Source: Alkalihalobacillus bogoriensis ATCC BAA-922
Lineage (GTDB): Bacteria > Bacillota > Bacilli > Bacillales > Bacillaceae_F
NCBI RefSeq assembly: GCF_000621445.1
Contig: NZ_KK211282.1
Location: forward strand, 12,874-76,873
Direction of reading: 5' to 3'
DNA: 64,000 nt
Shown: positions 46,786 through 56,475 of the stretch, piece by piece
How positions within the stretch are numbered: position 1 is the stretch's first letter
Layout: each line of letters begins with the position of its first letter
Notes under the pieces: model-generated
The model's database searches: none
What the model was told of the DNA's origin: nothing
The model's input: the letters and a program-made list of their open reading frames with translations, nothing else
Program-made: the position numbers and the translations under genes

Positions 46786-47352
46786 TTACTCTTCTATTTC
46801 AATATGTTTAATGATTTTTGCAGGGTTGCCGCCGACAACGACATTATCAGGTACATCTTTTGTCACGACTGCTCCTGAAGCAATGACGACATTGTCGCCG
46901 ACGGTAACACCTGGATTTATAACGGCACTACCACCGATCCATACATTGTTCCCAAACGATATCGGTTTCGCATATTCTCTCCCTGAATTCCGTTCTATTG
47001 GATGGAGTGGATGTGTGGCTGTATAGATTTGCACGTTTGGTGCAAGCATACAATTATCACCAAATCGGACTTCACAAACATCTAATATGATACAGTCAAA
47101 GTTAGCAAAGAAATTTTCTCCTACATGAGTGTTATAACCATAATCAAACCGGATATTTGGCTCCATATAAACGTGTTCACCAGTGGAACCAAGCAAGTCT
47201 TTTAATAATTGTACCCGCTTTTCTCTTTCACTTTCTAATGTTTGATTATAAATCCTCACTTTTCGTCTTGCTTCTTCACGATCCTTAAGTAAAACTGGGT
47301 CAGCAGGATTGTACATTTCACCAGCCAACATTTTCTCTTTTTCCGTCTTCAT
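46786..47352 (-). CDS. maa: Maltose O-acetyltransferase-like enzyme
   Basis: The 188-residue protein has the Mac N-terminal domain ([16 protein letters not shown]) followed by a left-handed beta helix of hexapeptide repeats ([31 protein letters not shown] with the catalytic histidine, [41 protein letters not shown]). Such enzymes acetylate maltose or other sugars with acetyl-CoA. It is convergent with the YoaP-like gene, with only 9 nt between the stops. Confidence 0.9.
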   Translation of the reverse strand: MKTEKEKMLAGEMYNPADPVLLKDREEARRKVRIYNQTLESEREKRVQLLKDLLGSTGEHVYMEPNIRFDYGYNTHVGENFFANFDCIILDVCEVRFGDNCMLAPNVQIYTATHPLHPIERNSGREYAKPISFGNNVWIGGSAVINPGVTVGDNVVIASGAVVTKDVPDNVVVGGNPAKIIKHIEIEE

Positions 47353-47539
47353 TTTTTTACCTTCTTTCTGAAAGAAATCTTTCCATCTACTTGTTTATTT
47401 TAAATGGAATGAACATGAAAAGCGACTGATAACCAAATCCGAAGTGTTATGTTGTTCCATTGTTTGCAAAAACGATATATTTGCTGATGCGTAGTATTGA
47501 TATAATAGTAATATCAAGGAAAAGTTAGGTGTGGTTTTC

Positions 47540-48349
47540 ATGACTGTAATTACGCGAATTGTCGTTCAAAAAAACAATAAACAGCGCTATTCTATTTTTA
47601 TTAATCGAGGACAAGGGGAAGAATACGGATTTAGTGTAGAAGAAGATGTTCTTATTTCTCAAGGCTTACAAAAAGGCTTGGAAATTGATGAGAATAAATT
47701 ACAACAAGTATTGTATGAAGACCAAGTCCGAAAAGCATACAACATGGCGATTCAATATTTATCATATCGCTTGCGGACAGTTAAAGAATTAACCGACTAT
47801 TTACATAAAAAAGAGTATGAAGCAGACATTATTACTAATGTTGTCGACCGAATAAAACAACATGGTTATGTTAACGATTTAGAGTTTGCTGAAATGTTTG
47901 TTCGGACAAGAATGTCAACGAGTGATAAAGGACCTATCGTCATTCGCCAAGAACTTCTCCAAAAAGGCGTAGCAGAAAAATGGATTGAACAAAGTTTACA
48001 ACAGTATTCGTTTTTAGACCAAGTCGAAAAAGTGCTGGCCATCATACGAAAAAAAGAAAAGCAAACGAGTAAAGAATCAAAACAGCAACAAAAACAAAAA
48101 ATATTTACTTATATTATCGCAAAAGGATTTTCAAGAGACAGTATAGAAACTGCTTGGAAACAACTAGAACCAGACGAAGAGGAAAAACAGAAAGAAAAAG
48201 AAGCGCTACAGTTTCAAGGTGAAAAAGCACTACGCAAATATAAACAATATCAAGGCAGAGAAAAAAACATGAAAATGAAACAATGGTTATATCGAAAAGG
48301 ATTTTCGGTCTATGACATTGACTTGTTTTTAGAAGAAAACAAAGAGTAA
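47540..48349 (+). CDS. recX: Regulatory protein RecX
   Basis: The 269-residue protein modulates RecA. It has the three-helix repeats of Rec[55 protein letters not shown], and a C-terminal [15 protein letters not shown]. The long form (about 265 residues) is typical of Bacillaceae. I start at the ATG (MTVITRI) rather than the GTG three codons earlier; the ribosome site is weak. It restores the conserved yfh gene order after the accessory region. Confidence 0.92.
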   Translation: MTVITRIVVQKNNKQRYSIFINRGQGEEYGFSVEEDVLISQGLQKGLEIDENKLQQVLYEDQVRKAYNMAIQYLSYRLRTVKELTDYLHKKEYEADIITNVVDRIKQHGYVNDLEFAEMFVRTRMSTSDKGPIVIRQELLQKGVAEKWIEQSLQQYSFLDQVEKVLAIIRKKEKQTSKESKQQQKQKIFTYIIAKGFSRDSIETAWKQLEPDEEEKQKEKEALQFQGEKALRKYKQYQGREKNMKMKQWLYRKGFSVYDIDLFLEENKE

Positions 48350-48369
48350 AGAAATGTGGGGAGATTAAA

Positions 48370-50040
48370 ATGAGCACATTAGTCGCACTAACTCCAATTA
48401 TCGCTGTGTTATTATTTTTAGTCGTGTTACGGATGCCAGCAATAAAAGCGATGCCGATTAGTTTATTAGCTACGGCAGTATTAGCGTATCTTTATTGGAA
48501 TGTCCCGTTCATTCAAATCATTGCGGCTTCATTAGAAGGGATCATTATAGGGGTATCGATTTTATATATTGTATTTGGTGCAATCTTATTATTAAATACT
48601 TTACAGCTAAGTGGAGCGATTGATACGATACGGAATAGCTTTATGGGGATTAGCCCTGACCGTCGTGTTCAATTATTGTTAATCGCTTGGCTGTTTGGTG
48701 CGTTTATTGAAGGGGCCGCTGGTTTTGGTACGCCAGCCGCGATTGCCGCACCACTACTTGTTGCCTTAGGCTTTCCACCGTTAGCTGCTGTTGTGCTTGC
48801 CTTAGTTGCAGACAGTAGTCCGGTTTCATTTGGAGCAGTTGGGACTCCGATTAATGTTGGAGTTGCACAAGGCTTGCAAGAAGGGAGTGCATTAGCTCCT
48901 GTTGTTAGTTCTTATGTGGAAGATGGAAATATGTTAGCTTATATTCAAGCCATAGGTGCGCAAGTGATGAGTATTGATATTTTTGTTGGAACCTTAATGC
49001 CACTCGTTTTAGTGTTACTATTAACAAAATGTTTTGGCGAAAACCGCTCTTTTAAAGAAGGGTTAGAAATATGGAAATTTGCGTTGTTTGCAGGTCTTTC
49101 TTTTACAGTACCAGCGCTTGTTGTAGCTGTCTTTTTAGGTCCTGAGTTCCCTTCTATTTTTGGAGGATTATTTGGGTTAGTTGTTGTTACATATGCAGCA
49201 AAAAAAGGTTTTCTTTTACCGAAGACAACATGGGATTTTCCTGAGAGAGAGAAATGGGAACAAGATTGGGTCGGTATAATCCGTCCTGGAGGAAAAGGAA
49301 AGCAGCTAAAGAAAAAACTACCTTTAATGATTGCTTGGATTCCGTATTTACTTGTTGGGCTATTCCTTGTGTTAACAAGAATCGAAGTGTTGCCACTTAA
49401 AGCATGGTTACAATCGGTTCAACTGTCATGGAATCAAATTTTAGGAACGTCAATAAGCACAAACTTGCAACCTTTATATTTACCAGGGATGATTTTTATC
49501 GTTGTATCCATCATTACGATATTTGTTCATAAAATGGCTATGAAAGACTTTTTCGAATCAGTAAAAATCTCTACGTCAACGATTGTAGGTACGGCAATAA
49601 CATTGTTTACCGCAGTTCCGATGGTACGAATTTTTATTAATTCAGGAGTGAATGATGCAGGGTTAGCAAGCATGCCGATGGAATTAGCAAAAACAGCTGC
49701 AGATGTTTTCGGTGGAGCTTGGCCACTTGTTGCTCCTTTTATTGGTGCATTAGGGTCGTTTATATCAGGAAGTGCGACATTTAGTAATATGATGTTTTCA
49801 TTATTTCAATTTAGTGTCGCTGACCAAACAGGCTTAAACCCTACAATGGTCGTAAGTTTACAAGTATTAGGATCAAATGCAGGCAATATGATTTGTGTTT
49901 TAAATGTAGTGGCTGCCGCTTCTGTTGTGGGACTACTCGGAAAAGAAGGGGCGATTATTCGCTTAACCTTATTGCCAATGCTGTATTATGCTTTATTTTC
50001 AGGAATCATTGGCATGGTGATGATTTTATTGTCATCGTAG
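48370..50040 (+). CDS. lctP: L-lactate permease family transporter
   Basis: The 556-residue membrane protein has 12-14 predicted helices and LctP motifs such as [57 protein letters not shown] and [20 protein letters not shown]. It imports lactate (or glycolate) with protons. Together with lutABC at 39.3-42.1 kb it completes lactate use, although it lies 6 kb away, between recX and yfhH. AATGTGGGGAG precedes the ATG, 20 nt after recX. Confidence 0.95.
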   Translation: MSTLVALTPIIAVLLFLVVLRMPAIKAMPISLLATAVLAYLYWNVPFIQIIAASLEGIIIGVSILYIVFGAILLLNTLQLSGAIDTIRNSFMGISPDRRVQLLLIAWLFGAFIEGAAGFGTPAAIAAPLLVALGFPPLAAVVLALVADSSPVSFGAVGTPINVGVAQGLQEGSALAPVVSSYVEDGNMLAYIQAIGAQVMSIDIFVGTLMPLVLVLLLTKCFGENRSFKEGLEIWKFALFAGLSFTVPALVVAVFLGPEFPSIFGGLFGLVVVTYAAKKGFLLPKTTWDFPEREKWEQDWVGIIRPGGKGKQLKKKLPLMIAWIPYLLVGLFLVLTRIEVLPLKAWLQSVQLSWNQILGTSISTNLQPLYLPGMIFIVVSIITIFVHKMAMKDFFESVKISTSTIVGTAITLFTAVPMVRIFINSGVNDAGLASMPMELAKTAADVFGGAWPLVAPFIGALGSFISGSATFSNMMFSLFQFSVADQTGLNPTMVVSLQVLGSNAGNMICVLNVVAAASVVGLLGKEGAIIRLTLLPMLYYALFSGIIGMVMILLSS

Positions 50041-50101
50041 TTCCTTTTTGTCTATAATAGAAAAAAGAGAGAATTGATTGCCCCATGGAGGCGAAGCACT
50101 A

Positions 50102-50410
50102 GTGGAAAAGCGTTACAGTGAAATGACCGAACATGAACTTAAAGAGGAAATAAGTCGACTTAACGAAAAAGCGAAAAAAGCAGAACAAATGGGAATGGTT
50201 TCTGAATTTGCTGTTTATGAAAGACGAATGGTTATGGCGAAAGCGTATTTATTAAACCCCGATGATTATAAGCCTGGAACAACATACGATTTTGTTGATG
50301 AAAGTGATACATTCACAATTGAATATATGAATGGTACGTTTGCTTGGGGATATCGTTCAAACAGTCAAGAAATTGAAGGTGTACCTATTTCACTTTTGAA
50401 AAATAAGTAA
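50102..50410 (+). CDS. yfhH: YfhH family (DUF1811) protein
   Basis: The 102-residue protein starts with a helical part (YSEMTEHELKEEISRLNEKA) and ends with a small beta barrel (YKPGTTYDFVDESDTFTIEY, GTFAWGYRSNSQEIEGVPIS), the YfhH layout. GTG 50102 follows GGAGG by 10 nt; an earlier TTG would include that site. Function is unknown. In B. subtilis it follows recX; here lctP is inserted between. Confidence 0.88.
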   Translation: MEKRYSEMTEHELKEEISRLNEKAKKAEQMGMVSEFAVYERRMVMAKAYLLNPDDYKPGTTYDFVDESDTFTIEYMNGTFAWGYRSNSQEIEGVPISLLKNK

Positions 50411-50412
50411 TC

Positions 50413-50460
50413 AAAGGATGTTCCAAGCGGTTACCATTCGCAACCGTTAGAACATCCTTT
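50413..50460. terminator. Bidirectional terminator between yfhH and sspK
   Basis: AAAGGATGTTC (50413-50423) pairs with GAACATCCTTT (50450-50460), with an inner stem GCGGTT/AACCGT-like. T-rich sequence follows on both strands between the convergent genes. Confidence 0.8.
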
Positions 50461-50475
50461 CTTTATCCCTTAATG

Positions 50476-50631
50476 TTATCTGTGTCTTCTGTCCTCTGTG
50501 GATTGACGCATACGTTCTTGCGGATGGTCGCGAGTAGAACCATCAGGGCGTTTTGAAGAATATTCTTCTTTAGCAAATGGTTCACCATTAAATGACATTC
50601 GATTCGGAAAGCCTTTTGCTTTATTTCGCAT
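50476..50631 (-). CDS. sspK: Small acid-soluble spore protein K
   Basis: The 51-residue protein reads [18 protein letters not shown] and then [20 protein letters not shown], the SspK sequence pattern. It is a minor SASP of the spore core, made late in sporulation under forespore sigma factors. GGAGGGG precedes the ATG. Its position next to yfhJ is as in B. subtilis. It marks the organism as a spore former. Confidence 0.93.
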   Translation of the reverse strand: MRNKAKGFPNRMSFNGEPFAKEEYSSKRPDGSTRDHPQERMRQSTEDRRHR

Positions 50632-50720
50632 GAAAACCCCTCCTTTTTTAATCGGTACATGATTAGTATTTGAAGGATTACTTTTGTTTATCATTGAAAT
50701 TATTGTTAGGAGTGGAGAGA

Positions 50721-50987
50721 ATGGATGAACGTTTTGAAAAATTGGCAAATCAATTATTAGAAAAAAATAATCAATTATCATACGGACAAGCGCGCGCCTG
50801 GGTAGAAGGAATGTGGGAAGATTTCGAAGCCACCTATGCAAAAGCAGGACGAACGTATAAAGGACAAGAGCTAACAGAACAAATCGTTCAAAAATGGATT
50901 CAACAATACGGCCCATCCTTACATGAATTCGCATCCAAAAACGAAAAATTCGCCCACCTCCTAAAAGACGACCACTTAAAACACTGA
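50721..50987 (+). CDS. yfhJ: YfhJ/WVELL family protein
   Basis: The 88-residue protein is mainly helical, with [20 protein letters not shown] containing the WVE signature and [19 protein letters not shown]. The size equals B. subtilis YfhJ. The start at 50721 follows AGGAGTGGAG. Function is unknown. A strong hairpin overlaps its stop. Confidence 0.88.
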   Translation: MDERFEKLANQLLEKNNQLSYGQARAWVEGMWEDFEATYAKAGRTYKGQELTEQIVQKWIQQYGPSLHEFASKNEKFAHLLKDDHLKH

Positions 50988-51245
50988 AAACAAAAGGGCG
51001 CACTTTCCCTTTTGTTTTCAGGAACGGGAGTGGAAGCCACTGCATCTTTTAAGCAGCCGAAGTGTTCTTCTTCGGAAGCGAGCAGAGGAGGGAACGACCA
51101 ACAAAAGGACGCACTTTCCTTTTGTTTTCAGGAACGGGAGTGGAAGCCACTGCATCTTTTAAGCAGCCGAAGTGTTCTTCTTCGGAAGCGAGCAGAGGAG
51201 GGAACGACCAGCAAAAGGGCGCACTTTCCCTTTTGTTTTCAGGTA
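50986..51245. repeat. Direct repeat of about 110 bp with hairpins
   Basis: Hairpins of the form AACAAAAGGG-CGCACTTT-CCCTTTTGTT occur at 50986-51019, 51101-51128 and 51211-51241, 110-111 bp apart. The two intervening segments (CAGGAACGGGAGTGGAAGCC to GAGGGAACGACCA) are nearly identical. The first hairpin probably ends yfhJ transcription. The loop GCACTTT recurs in the repeats at 59182-59345. Confidence 0.88.
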
Positions 51246-51267
51246 AAAAGCAAGCTACCCTATTTTC

Positions 51268-52254
51268 TTATTGGGTAGCTAAACTTAATTTTTGTTGTAA
51301 TTTTTCTTCACTAAACACCCAACCTGTGTACGAGCTTATCACTTGGAGATTTTCGTTTAATTGGACAATGGCAACAAAAGGGTAATGGCCTTTACTTCGG
51401 TAACGTAAATCGATAAAGCGAACTTCAAGGTTCCCATTTTCCAATGTTTCCTTTTCCCATCGGTAAGCTGGAGAAAAAGATAAAAATGCTGATAAGTTTT
51501 TGTCCACGCGAGCTGCAGTAATAACTGGGTCATCAGGAATTGGTTCAAACGGATACGTTTCAAAAAAGTTAATTTCATGGTTTCTAGATTCAGCTACTTG
51601 CATTTTTTCAGGTGTGCGAATAACTAAATGCCATTTGTTATATTTCATCGTTGGTGAAACAAATACATGAGTTGCATTAGGCAGTAACGACTTAGCGTGA
51701 CGGACGACTTTTTGTTTTGCTGAGATACGCCACAAATAGTAAAAAATAAGAATGATATACAACACAAGAAATGTAATCCCTGGCTCAGCCATTCCGTAAC
51801 CCCAAATAAAAATGGCAAAGACATGACTTAAAAAAATAAAAGGGTCAAAAATATTGATGACACCAAGAGCAACCCATCTGTTTGAAAAAGGACGAAGCGC
51901 TTGTGTTCCATACGCATTAAATATATCAACAAACACATGCAAAAATACCGCTAAAAACGTCCAAAGCCATAAATGGAGATAGTTAACTTCAGGTGTTATC
52001 ATCGCAAGTCCTCCGACAATAATAAATGGCCATATAAGGAGAGCGGGGATGGAATGCGTAATGCCACGATGGTTTCTTATATAAGTTGCATTGTTTCTTA
52101 ATTTCAGTACGGTGTCAAAGTCAGGTGCTTGGGAGCCAATGATGGCAGCGACCATAACCGACTGTTTCATAACAGGGTCATTTGCAATAACTGGGTCAAG
52201 TGTTGCTAGTCCACCAATCGCGATGCCCATGACGACGTGAGTACCTGTATCCAT
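51268..52254 (-). CDS. yfhP: YfhP family membrane-bound metal-dependent hydrolase
   Basis: The 328-residue protein has MDTGTHVVMGIAIGGLA, GSQAPDFDTVLKL, RNHRGITHSIPALLIWPF and FLHVFVDIFNAYGTQALRPF, the LexA-binding/inner-membrane hydrolase (YdjM-like) motifs with conserved His/Asp. About five membrane helices are followed by a soluble C-terminal domain. The length equals B. subtilis YfhP. The start at 52254 follows GGAGG. It is divergent from the next gene. Confidence 0.9.
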   Translation of the reverse strand: MDTGTHVVMGIAIGGLATLDPVIANDPVMKQSVMVAAIIGSQAPDFDTVLKLRNNATYIRNHRGITHSIPALLIWPFIIVGGLAMITPEVNYLHLWLWTFLAVFLHVFVDIFNAYGTQALRPFSNRWVALGVINIFDPFIFLSHVFAIFIWGYGMAEPGITFLVLYIILIFYYLWRISAKQKVVRHAKSLLPNATHVFVSPTMKYNKWHLVIRTPEKMQVAESRNHEINFFETYPFEPIPDDPVITAARVDKNLSAFLSFSPAYRWEKETLENGNLEVRFIDLRYRSKGHYPFVAIVQLNENLQVISSYTGWVFSEEKLQQKLSLATQ

Positions 52255-52380
52255 CTTTTTAGTAGCCTCCTTCTCAGACGTCAAAATATATGTATGCTTT
52301 TTATTTTTCCTTGTTGTAGGCAAAACCATACTTTAGTTATACCCGATTTTTTAAACTTTAAAAAGGGGGAAATGAAGAAC

Positions 52381-52692
52381 ATGACAGAATCTTTACAAAT
52401 TTTCATGGAATACAAAGTTTTACCACAAAAAATTAAGGAATATGAACAAGCAATGAAGAATATTTTAGAGCTTTTACCTGAGTATGAAGCAAGTGATATA
52501 GAGTGGTATGTCGCCGCTGACCAAGGAGCGCTTTACGTTGAGATGTTTACGTTGCCAACGAAATCACATTACCATGTGTTGAAAAAATTACGGCAGTCGG
52601 ATGAGCATCCAGTATTTGGTCAAATCGCGCCATGTATAGATGGGGGAAGCGAGAAAATTCATTGCTGGGCCTTTTATAAAAAGTCGAAATAA
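52381..52692 (+). CDS. Conserved hypothetical protein, possible dimeric alpha/beta barrel
   Basis: This 103-residue protein begins [19 protein letters not shown] and continues [18 protein letters not shown], then [14 protein letters not shown]. The alternation of strands and helices suggests a ferredoxin-like ABM or NIPSNAP fold, but I do not recognise the family with certainty. The ATG at 52381 is 10 nt from GGGGGA; ATG 52372 is too close. It lies 14 nt before mutY and may be co-transcribed. Confidence 0.7.
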   Translation: MTESLQIFMEYKVLPQKIKEYEQAMKNILELLPEYEASDIEWYVAADQGALYVEMFTLPTKSHYHVLKKLRQSDEHPVFGQIAPCIDGGSEKIHCWAFYKKSK

Positions 52693-52706
52693 AGAAAGCG
52701 GAGGTC

Positions 52707-53792
52707 ATGAAGTTGATTGAGGAGATAATGAGGGAGTTTGACAGCAAGAGCTTTACAGATCAACTAATCACATGGTATGAAGGGGAAAAGCGAGATTTAC
52801 CATGGCGAGAAAATGGGGATCCTTACCGCGTTTGGGTTTCAGAAATTATGCTTCAACAAACAAGAGTAGAAACGGTCATTCCTTATTTTAATAATTTTAT
52901 ATATCAGTTTCCGACGATTGAAGCACTGGCTTCAGCTGAGGAAGAAAAAGTGTTAAAAGCATGGGAAGGGCTTGGTTATTATTCGCGAGTTAGAAATTTA
53001 CAAGCCGCGGTACGAGAAGTAGCAGAATCATACGGAGGAAAAGTACCGAATACTAAAGAAGAAATTTCGAAATTAAAAGGGGTAGGTCCATATACTGCGG
53101 GGGCAATTTTAAGTATTGCTTATAATGTACCTGAGCCTGCTGTCGATGGAAATGTAATGAGAGTTTTATCTAGAGTCCTTTTAATTGAAGAAGATATTGC
53201 AAAAGTAAAAACACGTAAATTGTTTGAGGATGCTGTTAGAGAACTGATTTCAAAAGAAAAGCCGTCTGAGTTTAATCAAGGGATTATGGAATTAGGCGCT
53301 TTAATTTGTACACCGAAATCACCTGGCTGTTTGCTTTGTCCTGTTCGGGATGCGTGCCGCGCTTATGCCCAAGGAGTTCAAAAAGAACTTCCTATTAAAC
53401 AAAAGAAAAAGCAACCTAGACATGTTGACATCGCAGCAGCTGTTATTCGCAATGAAGATGGACAAGTTCTAATTCATCGGCGCGGTGAAGATGGACTATT
53501 GGCGAAGCTATGGGAATTTCCAAATCATGAAACTTTGAATGTGGAAGCTCAAACAGAAGAATTACAAGGTTTTTTAAAAGAACAATATGAGATTGATGTT
53601 AAAATAAATAAGAATCCCGTACAAACAGTTGTACACACGTTTTCTCATTTAGTTTGGAATATCACCGTATATGAAGCAACATTACAAAATGATGCGAGAG
53701 AGAAGGATGATGTCAAATTTGTTTCGAATAAAACAATTGAAGCATATCCGTTCCCTGTTTCTCATCAAAAAATAATTGAAGCAAATGTATAA
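52707..53792 (+). CDS. mutY: A/G-specific adenine glycosylase MutY
   Basis: The 361-residue repair enzyme removes adenine opposite 8-oxoguanine. It has catalytic E46 in [15 protein letters not shown], the helix-hairpin-helix [15 protein letters not shown]147 in [11 protein letters not shown], and a [4Fe-4S] cluster C201-X6-C208-X2-C211-X5-C217. A C-terminal NUDIX-like domain ([20 protein letters not shown]) recognises 8-oxoG. The start is uncertain: ATG 52707 is only 2 nt from GGAGG, so TTG 52713 or ATG 52728 could be used. Confidence 0.95.
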   Translation: MKLIEEIMREFDSKSFTDQLITWYEGEKRDLPWRENGDPYRVWVSEIMLQQTRVETVIPYFNNFIYQFPTIEALASAEEEKVLKAWEGLGYYSRVRNLQAAVREVAESYGGKVPNTKEEISKLKGVGPYTAGAILSIAYNVPEPAVDGNVMRVLSRVLLIEEDIAKVKTRKLFEDAVRELISKEKPSEFNQGIMELGALICTPKSPGCLLCPVRDACRAYAQGVQKELPIKQKKKQPRHVDIAAAVIRNEDGQVLIHRRGEDGLLAKLWEFPNHETLNVEAQTEELQGFLKEQYEIDVKINKNPVQTVVHTFSHLVWNITVYEATLQNDAREKDDVKFVSNKTIEAYPFPVSHQKIIEANV

Positions 53793-53804
53793 GGAAGTGA
53801 TGGA

Positions 53805-54563
53805 GTGGAGTTAGGATTAAAAGGAAAAGTTGTTGTTGTAACAGGAGGCTCAAAAGGAATCGGTAAAGGCATTGCAGCTGCGTTTTTACAAGAAGGAGCA
53901 AAAGTAGCGATTATTGCCAGGAATCAAGCAAGCTTAGAGGAAGCAAAAGCTGAGCTTGGTTCAGTTTCTTTGTATCAAGCAGATGTAACGAATCAAGAAC
54001 AGCGAAACGAAGTGTTTGATGCGATTATAAAAGATTTTAAACAAATTGATATTCTGATTAATAATGCTGGCGGAAGTAATGGGAGTACAATAGCGGAAAC
54101 CGACCTTTCTTTATTTGAAGAAGCAATGCAGCTTAATTTCTTTTCCGCTGTTGAATGTAGTAAGCTCGTATTGCCGATAATGAAGGAAAAAAAGTCTGGG
54201 GTCATTATTAATATTTCCTCTGTATTTGGACGTGAATCAGGTGGAAAACCTACATACAATAGTGCGAAAGCTGCGATGATTAGTTTCACGAAATCAATGG
54301 CAGATGAAGTTATAAAAGATGGAATCAGAGTAAATGGGGTAGCCCCTGGTTCTATTTTACATCCAACAGGTAACTGGCAACGGAGATTAGAAGAAAACCC
54401 AGAAAAAATCGAAAAATTTGTCCAAGATGAAATTCCTGCCGGGCGATTTGGAACAGTAGAAGAAATCGCAAATGTTGTCTTGTTTTTAGCTAGTGGAAAA
54501 GCATCTTGGGTTGTTGGAGCAACAGTAAATGTCGATGGTGGCCAATCAAAAGCAAATTTTTAA
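53805..54563 (+). CDS. SDR family oxidoreductase (FabG-like)
   Basis: The 252-residue protein has TGGSKGIGKGIA, NNAGGSNGSTI, NISSVFGRESGGKPTYNSAKA with Ser/Tyr/Lys, and ends NVDGGQSKANF. It belongs to 3-oxoacyl-ACP reductase-like enzymes; the substrate is unknown. It starts with GTG 12 nt after mutY, preceded by AAGGAAG. FabL is encoded separately at 62278. An Lrp-type regulator follows. Confidence 0.87.
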   Translation: MELGLKGKVVVVTGGSKGIGKGIAAAFLQEGAKVAIIARNQASLEEAKAELGSVSLYQADVTNQEQRNEVFDAIIKDFKQIDILINNAGGSNGSTIAETDLSLFEEAMQLNFFSAVECSKLVLPIMKEKKSGVIINISSVFGRESGGKPTYNSAKAAMISFTKSMADEVIKDGIRVNGVAPGSILHPTGNWQRRLEENPEKIEKFVQDEIPAGRFGTVEEIANVVLFLASGKASWVVGATVNVDGGQSKANF

Positions 54564-54575
54564 CTAGAGAAAAGT

Positions 54576-55037
54576 GTGGTGTCGAAAGTGAAGTTAGATG
54601 AGACAGACCGCAAGATTTTAGAACTCCTGACAGAGGATGGGAGAATGTCGTATGTTGATATTGGAAAAGCATTAGGGTTATCACGTGTATCTGTTCGAGA
54701 CAGAGTTGAACAAATGAAGAAAAGTGGGATTATCGAGAAATTTAGTGTTGTCATTAACTCGGATATGGCTGGAAAACAAGTGTCGGCTTTTTTCGAAGTC
54801 GATTGTAAACCATCGTCATTAGTGGAAGTTGCTCAAGCGTTGGCTGATAACCCGAACGTCGCGAGCTGTTATCAAATGACAGGTCCGAGTACATTACATA
54901 TGCACGTCTTAGTGGAAGATTTCAAAAGTCTAGAAAAATTTATTAATCACGAACTGTACGATTTGGATGGCATTACGAGGGTGGAAAGTCATATTCTATT
55001 ACGAAGATTTAAAAGCCGAACAGGGTTAAAGTTATAG
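54576..55037 (+). CDS. Lrp/AsnC family transcriptional regulator
   Basis: The 153-residue regulator has an N-terminal HTH (LDETDRKILELLTEDGRMSY, IGKALGLSRVSVRDRVEQMK) and a RAM ligand-binding domain (VSAFFEVDCKPSSLVEVAQA, MTGPSTLHMHVLVEDFKSLE). It may respond to an amino acid. The start is uncertain: GTG codons at 54576, 54579 and 54588 have weak sites. A link to the gamma-glutamyltransferase/chromate genes downstream is possible, since B. subtilis has an AsnC gene (ywrC) beside its equivalents. Confidence 0.87.
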   Translation: MVSKVKLDETDRKILELLTEDGRMSYVDIGKALGLSRVSVRDRVEQMKKSGIIEKFSVVINSDMAGKQVSAFFEVDCKPSSLVEVAQALADNPNVASCYQMTGPSTLHMHVLVEDFKSLEKFINHELYDLDGITRVESHILLRRFKSRTGLKL

Positions 55038-55055
55038 TAAAGGAGTTTTGCAGCA

Positions 55056-55802
55056 ATGATAATGTTAAAAAGCAAACGAGAAATTGGATTAATGCATGAT
55101 GCAGGAAAACTCCTAGCTGAATGCCACCGAGAAATAAAAGAAAAAATCCGCCCAGGGATTACGACGTTAGAAATTGATGAATTTGTCGAGGCTTTTTTAA
55201 AAAAGCACGGCGCCACACCTGAACAAAAAGGTTATAAAGGCTATGAGTTTGCAACATGCGCTTCTCTAAACGATGAAATTTGCCATGGCTTCCCACGAAA
55301 AAAACCACTAGAAGAAGGCGATATAGTTACGATTGATATGGTTGTTAATTTAAAAGGTGGATTAGCTGATTCAGCATGGACATATGGAGTTGGCCAGCTA
55401 TCAGACAAAGCGTCTCGCCTACTCGAGATTACAAAAACGGCGTTGTATAAATCAATCGAACAAGCGACGGTTGGAAATCGTTTAGGTGACATTGGTCATG
55501 CGATTCAAACGTATGTCGAAGGGGAAGGGCATTCGGTCGTTCGTGATTTTACTGGTCATGGGATTGGAAAAACGATTCATGAAGACCCTGCGATCTTTCA
55601 TTTTGGATTGCCAGGCAAGGGGCTGCGACTAAAAGAAGGTATGGTAATTACAATTGAACCAATGGTGAATGTCGGGACATGGCAATGTAAAATGGATGAT
55701 AACAGCTGGACAGCAAGAACAAGAGATGGCGAATTGTCAGCACAATATGAACATACGATTGCCATTACAGCAGATGGACCGTTGATTTTAACGGAGCAAT
55801 AA
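55056..55802 (+). CDS. map: Type I methionine aminopeptidase
   Basis: The 248-residue enzyme removes initiator methionine. The metal ligands are two aspartates in VTIDMVVNLKGGLADSAW, a histidine in DFTGHGIGKTIHEDP, and two glutamates in ITIEPMVN and LSAQYEHTIAIT. It is not in a ribosomal protein operon, so it may be a second copy, as YflG (MapB) is in B. subtilis. AAAGGAG lies 10 nt before the ATG. A terminator follows. Confidence 0.94.
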   Translation: MIMLKSKREIGLMHDAGKLLAECHREIKEKIRPGITTLEIDEFVEAFLKKHGATPEQKGYKGYEFATCASLNDEICHGFPRKKPLEEGDIVTIDMVVNLKGGLADSAWTYGVGQLSDKASRLLEITKTALYKSIEQATVGNRLGDIGHAIQTYVEGEGHSVVRDFTGHGIGKTIHEDPAIFHFGLPGKGLRLKEGMVITIEPMVNVGTWQCKMDDNSWTARTRDGELSAQYEHTIAITADGPLILTEQ

Positions 55803-55851
55803 GGAAGAAACGTGTTTTAAGCTGAACTTCTTACAATTAAATACCACCAGG

Positions 55852-55888
55852 AACGCATAGATTTTTCATACGCGAAATTCTATGCGTT
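55852..55888 (+). terminator. Terminator after map
   Basis: AACGCATAGA pairs with TCTATGCGTT followed by TTTAT, 50 nt after the stop. Confidence 0.8.
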
Positions 55889-55933
55889 TTTATATTGTTT
55901 CGTTGTAGTATTTATTAAAAGGAGTGATGTTAC

Positions 55934-56023
55934 ATGAAGAACGTATTGATAACTTTAGTAGTAATTTTTGTGGTCATCATATTATTTACACTAGTTAATT
56001 GGATTTTTATGACACAGGGTTGA
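55934..56023 (+). CDS. Short membrane peptide of 29 residues
   Basis: AAAAGGAG lies 9-10 nt before an ATG that opens a 29-codon frame: MKNVLITLVVIFVVIILF followed by TLVNWIFMTQG. The peptide is one transmembrane helix with a positive N-terminus. It was too short for automatic calling. The ribosome site and hydrophobic bias are the only support; no family was recognised. Confidence 0.55.
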   Translation: MKNVLITLVVIFVVIILFTLVNWIFMTQG

Positions 56024-56066
56024 GCTATTTAAAATAAGGAGGAGGAGAAGTTTTACCCAGTTGAAA

Positions 56067-56250
56067 GTGTCCAATAGAAGAGCGCTATTGGACACTTTGG
56101 GTGATTAAAGAGTGAGTTTTGTCCAATAGAAGAGTTCTATTGGACACCTAGGGTGATTAAAGAGTGAGTTTTGTCCAATAGAAGAGCGCTATTGGACACT
56201 TTGAGCGCTTATCGAGAAAGTTTTGTCCAATAGAAGAATTGCACTCGTCA
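56067..56250. repeat. TGTCCAATAG palindromic repeats, about 52-bp period
   Basis: Units begin at 56067, 56120, 56172 and 56224 (53, 52 and 52 bp apart). Each of the first three has TGTCCAATAG, a 7-nt loop and CTATTGGACA, followed by about 25 nt ending AAAGAGTGAG-TTT in the first two. The fourth has lost its right arm. The spacing, loop length and AAAGAGTGAG segment match the array at 22592, but the arms differ. Confidence 0.88.
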
Positions 56251-56475
56251 TTAGTTAGAACCGGACCAATTTTATTTTCTAGCGGATTAGATGTCGGAAC
56301 AGAAAGAAAATCATATTTTAAACTTCTAACGTAAATAATAGAAAAAAACAGTAGTTTGCTATATAATGATAAATATTCATGGGATTAACCTACGTTTGTT
56401 AAGGATATTAGGAAAAACGAAAACAAAAAGACGGACAAAAACAGATTCGGAGGAACAAAAGAAGGGGGAAGTAAG
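56251..56475. other. Intergenic region before the gamma-glutamyltransferase gene
   Basis: A lone decayed AGCGGATTAGATGTCGGAAC (about 56280-56299) resembles the GGAACAGATGTCCG repeat family. TATAAT at 56362 may be part of the promoter of the next gene, but a good -35 box is missing. No gene was found. Confidence 0.4.

Noticed and set aside
51012-51278. Open frame of 88 codons across the 110-bp repeats
   Set aside because: The frame is a by-product of the duplicated DNA; it lacks a ribosome site and overlaps hairpins.
53805-54563. This SDR as FabL
   Set aside because: The gene at 62278 matches FabL much better and lies next to sspE as expected.
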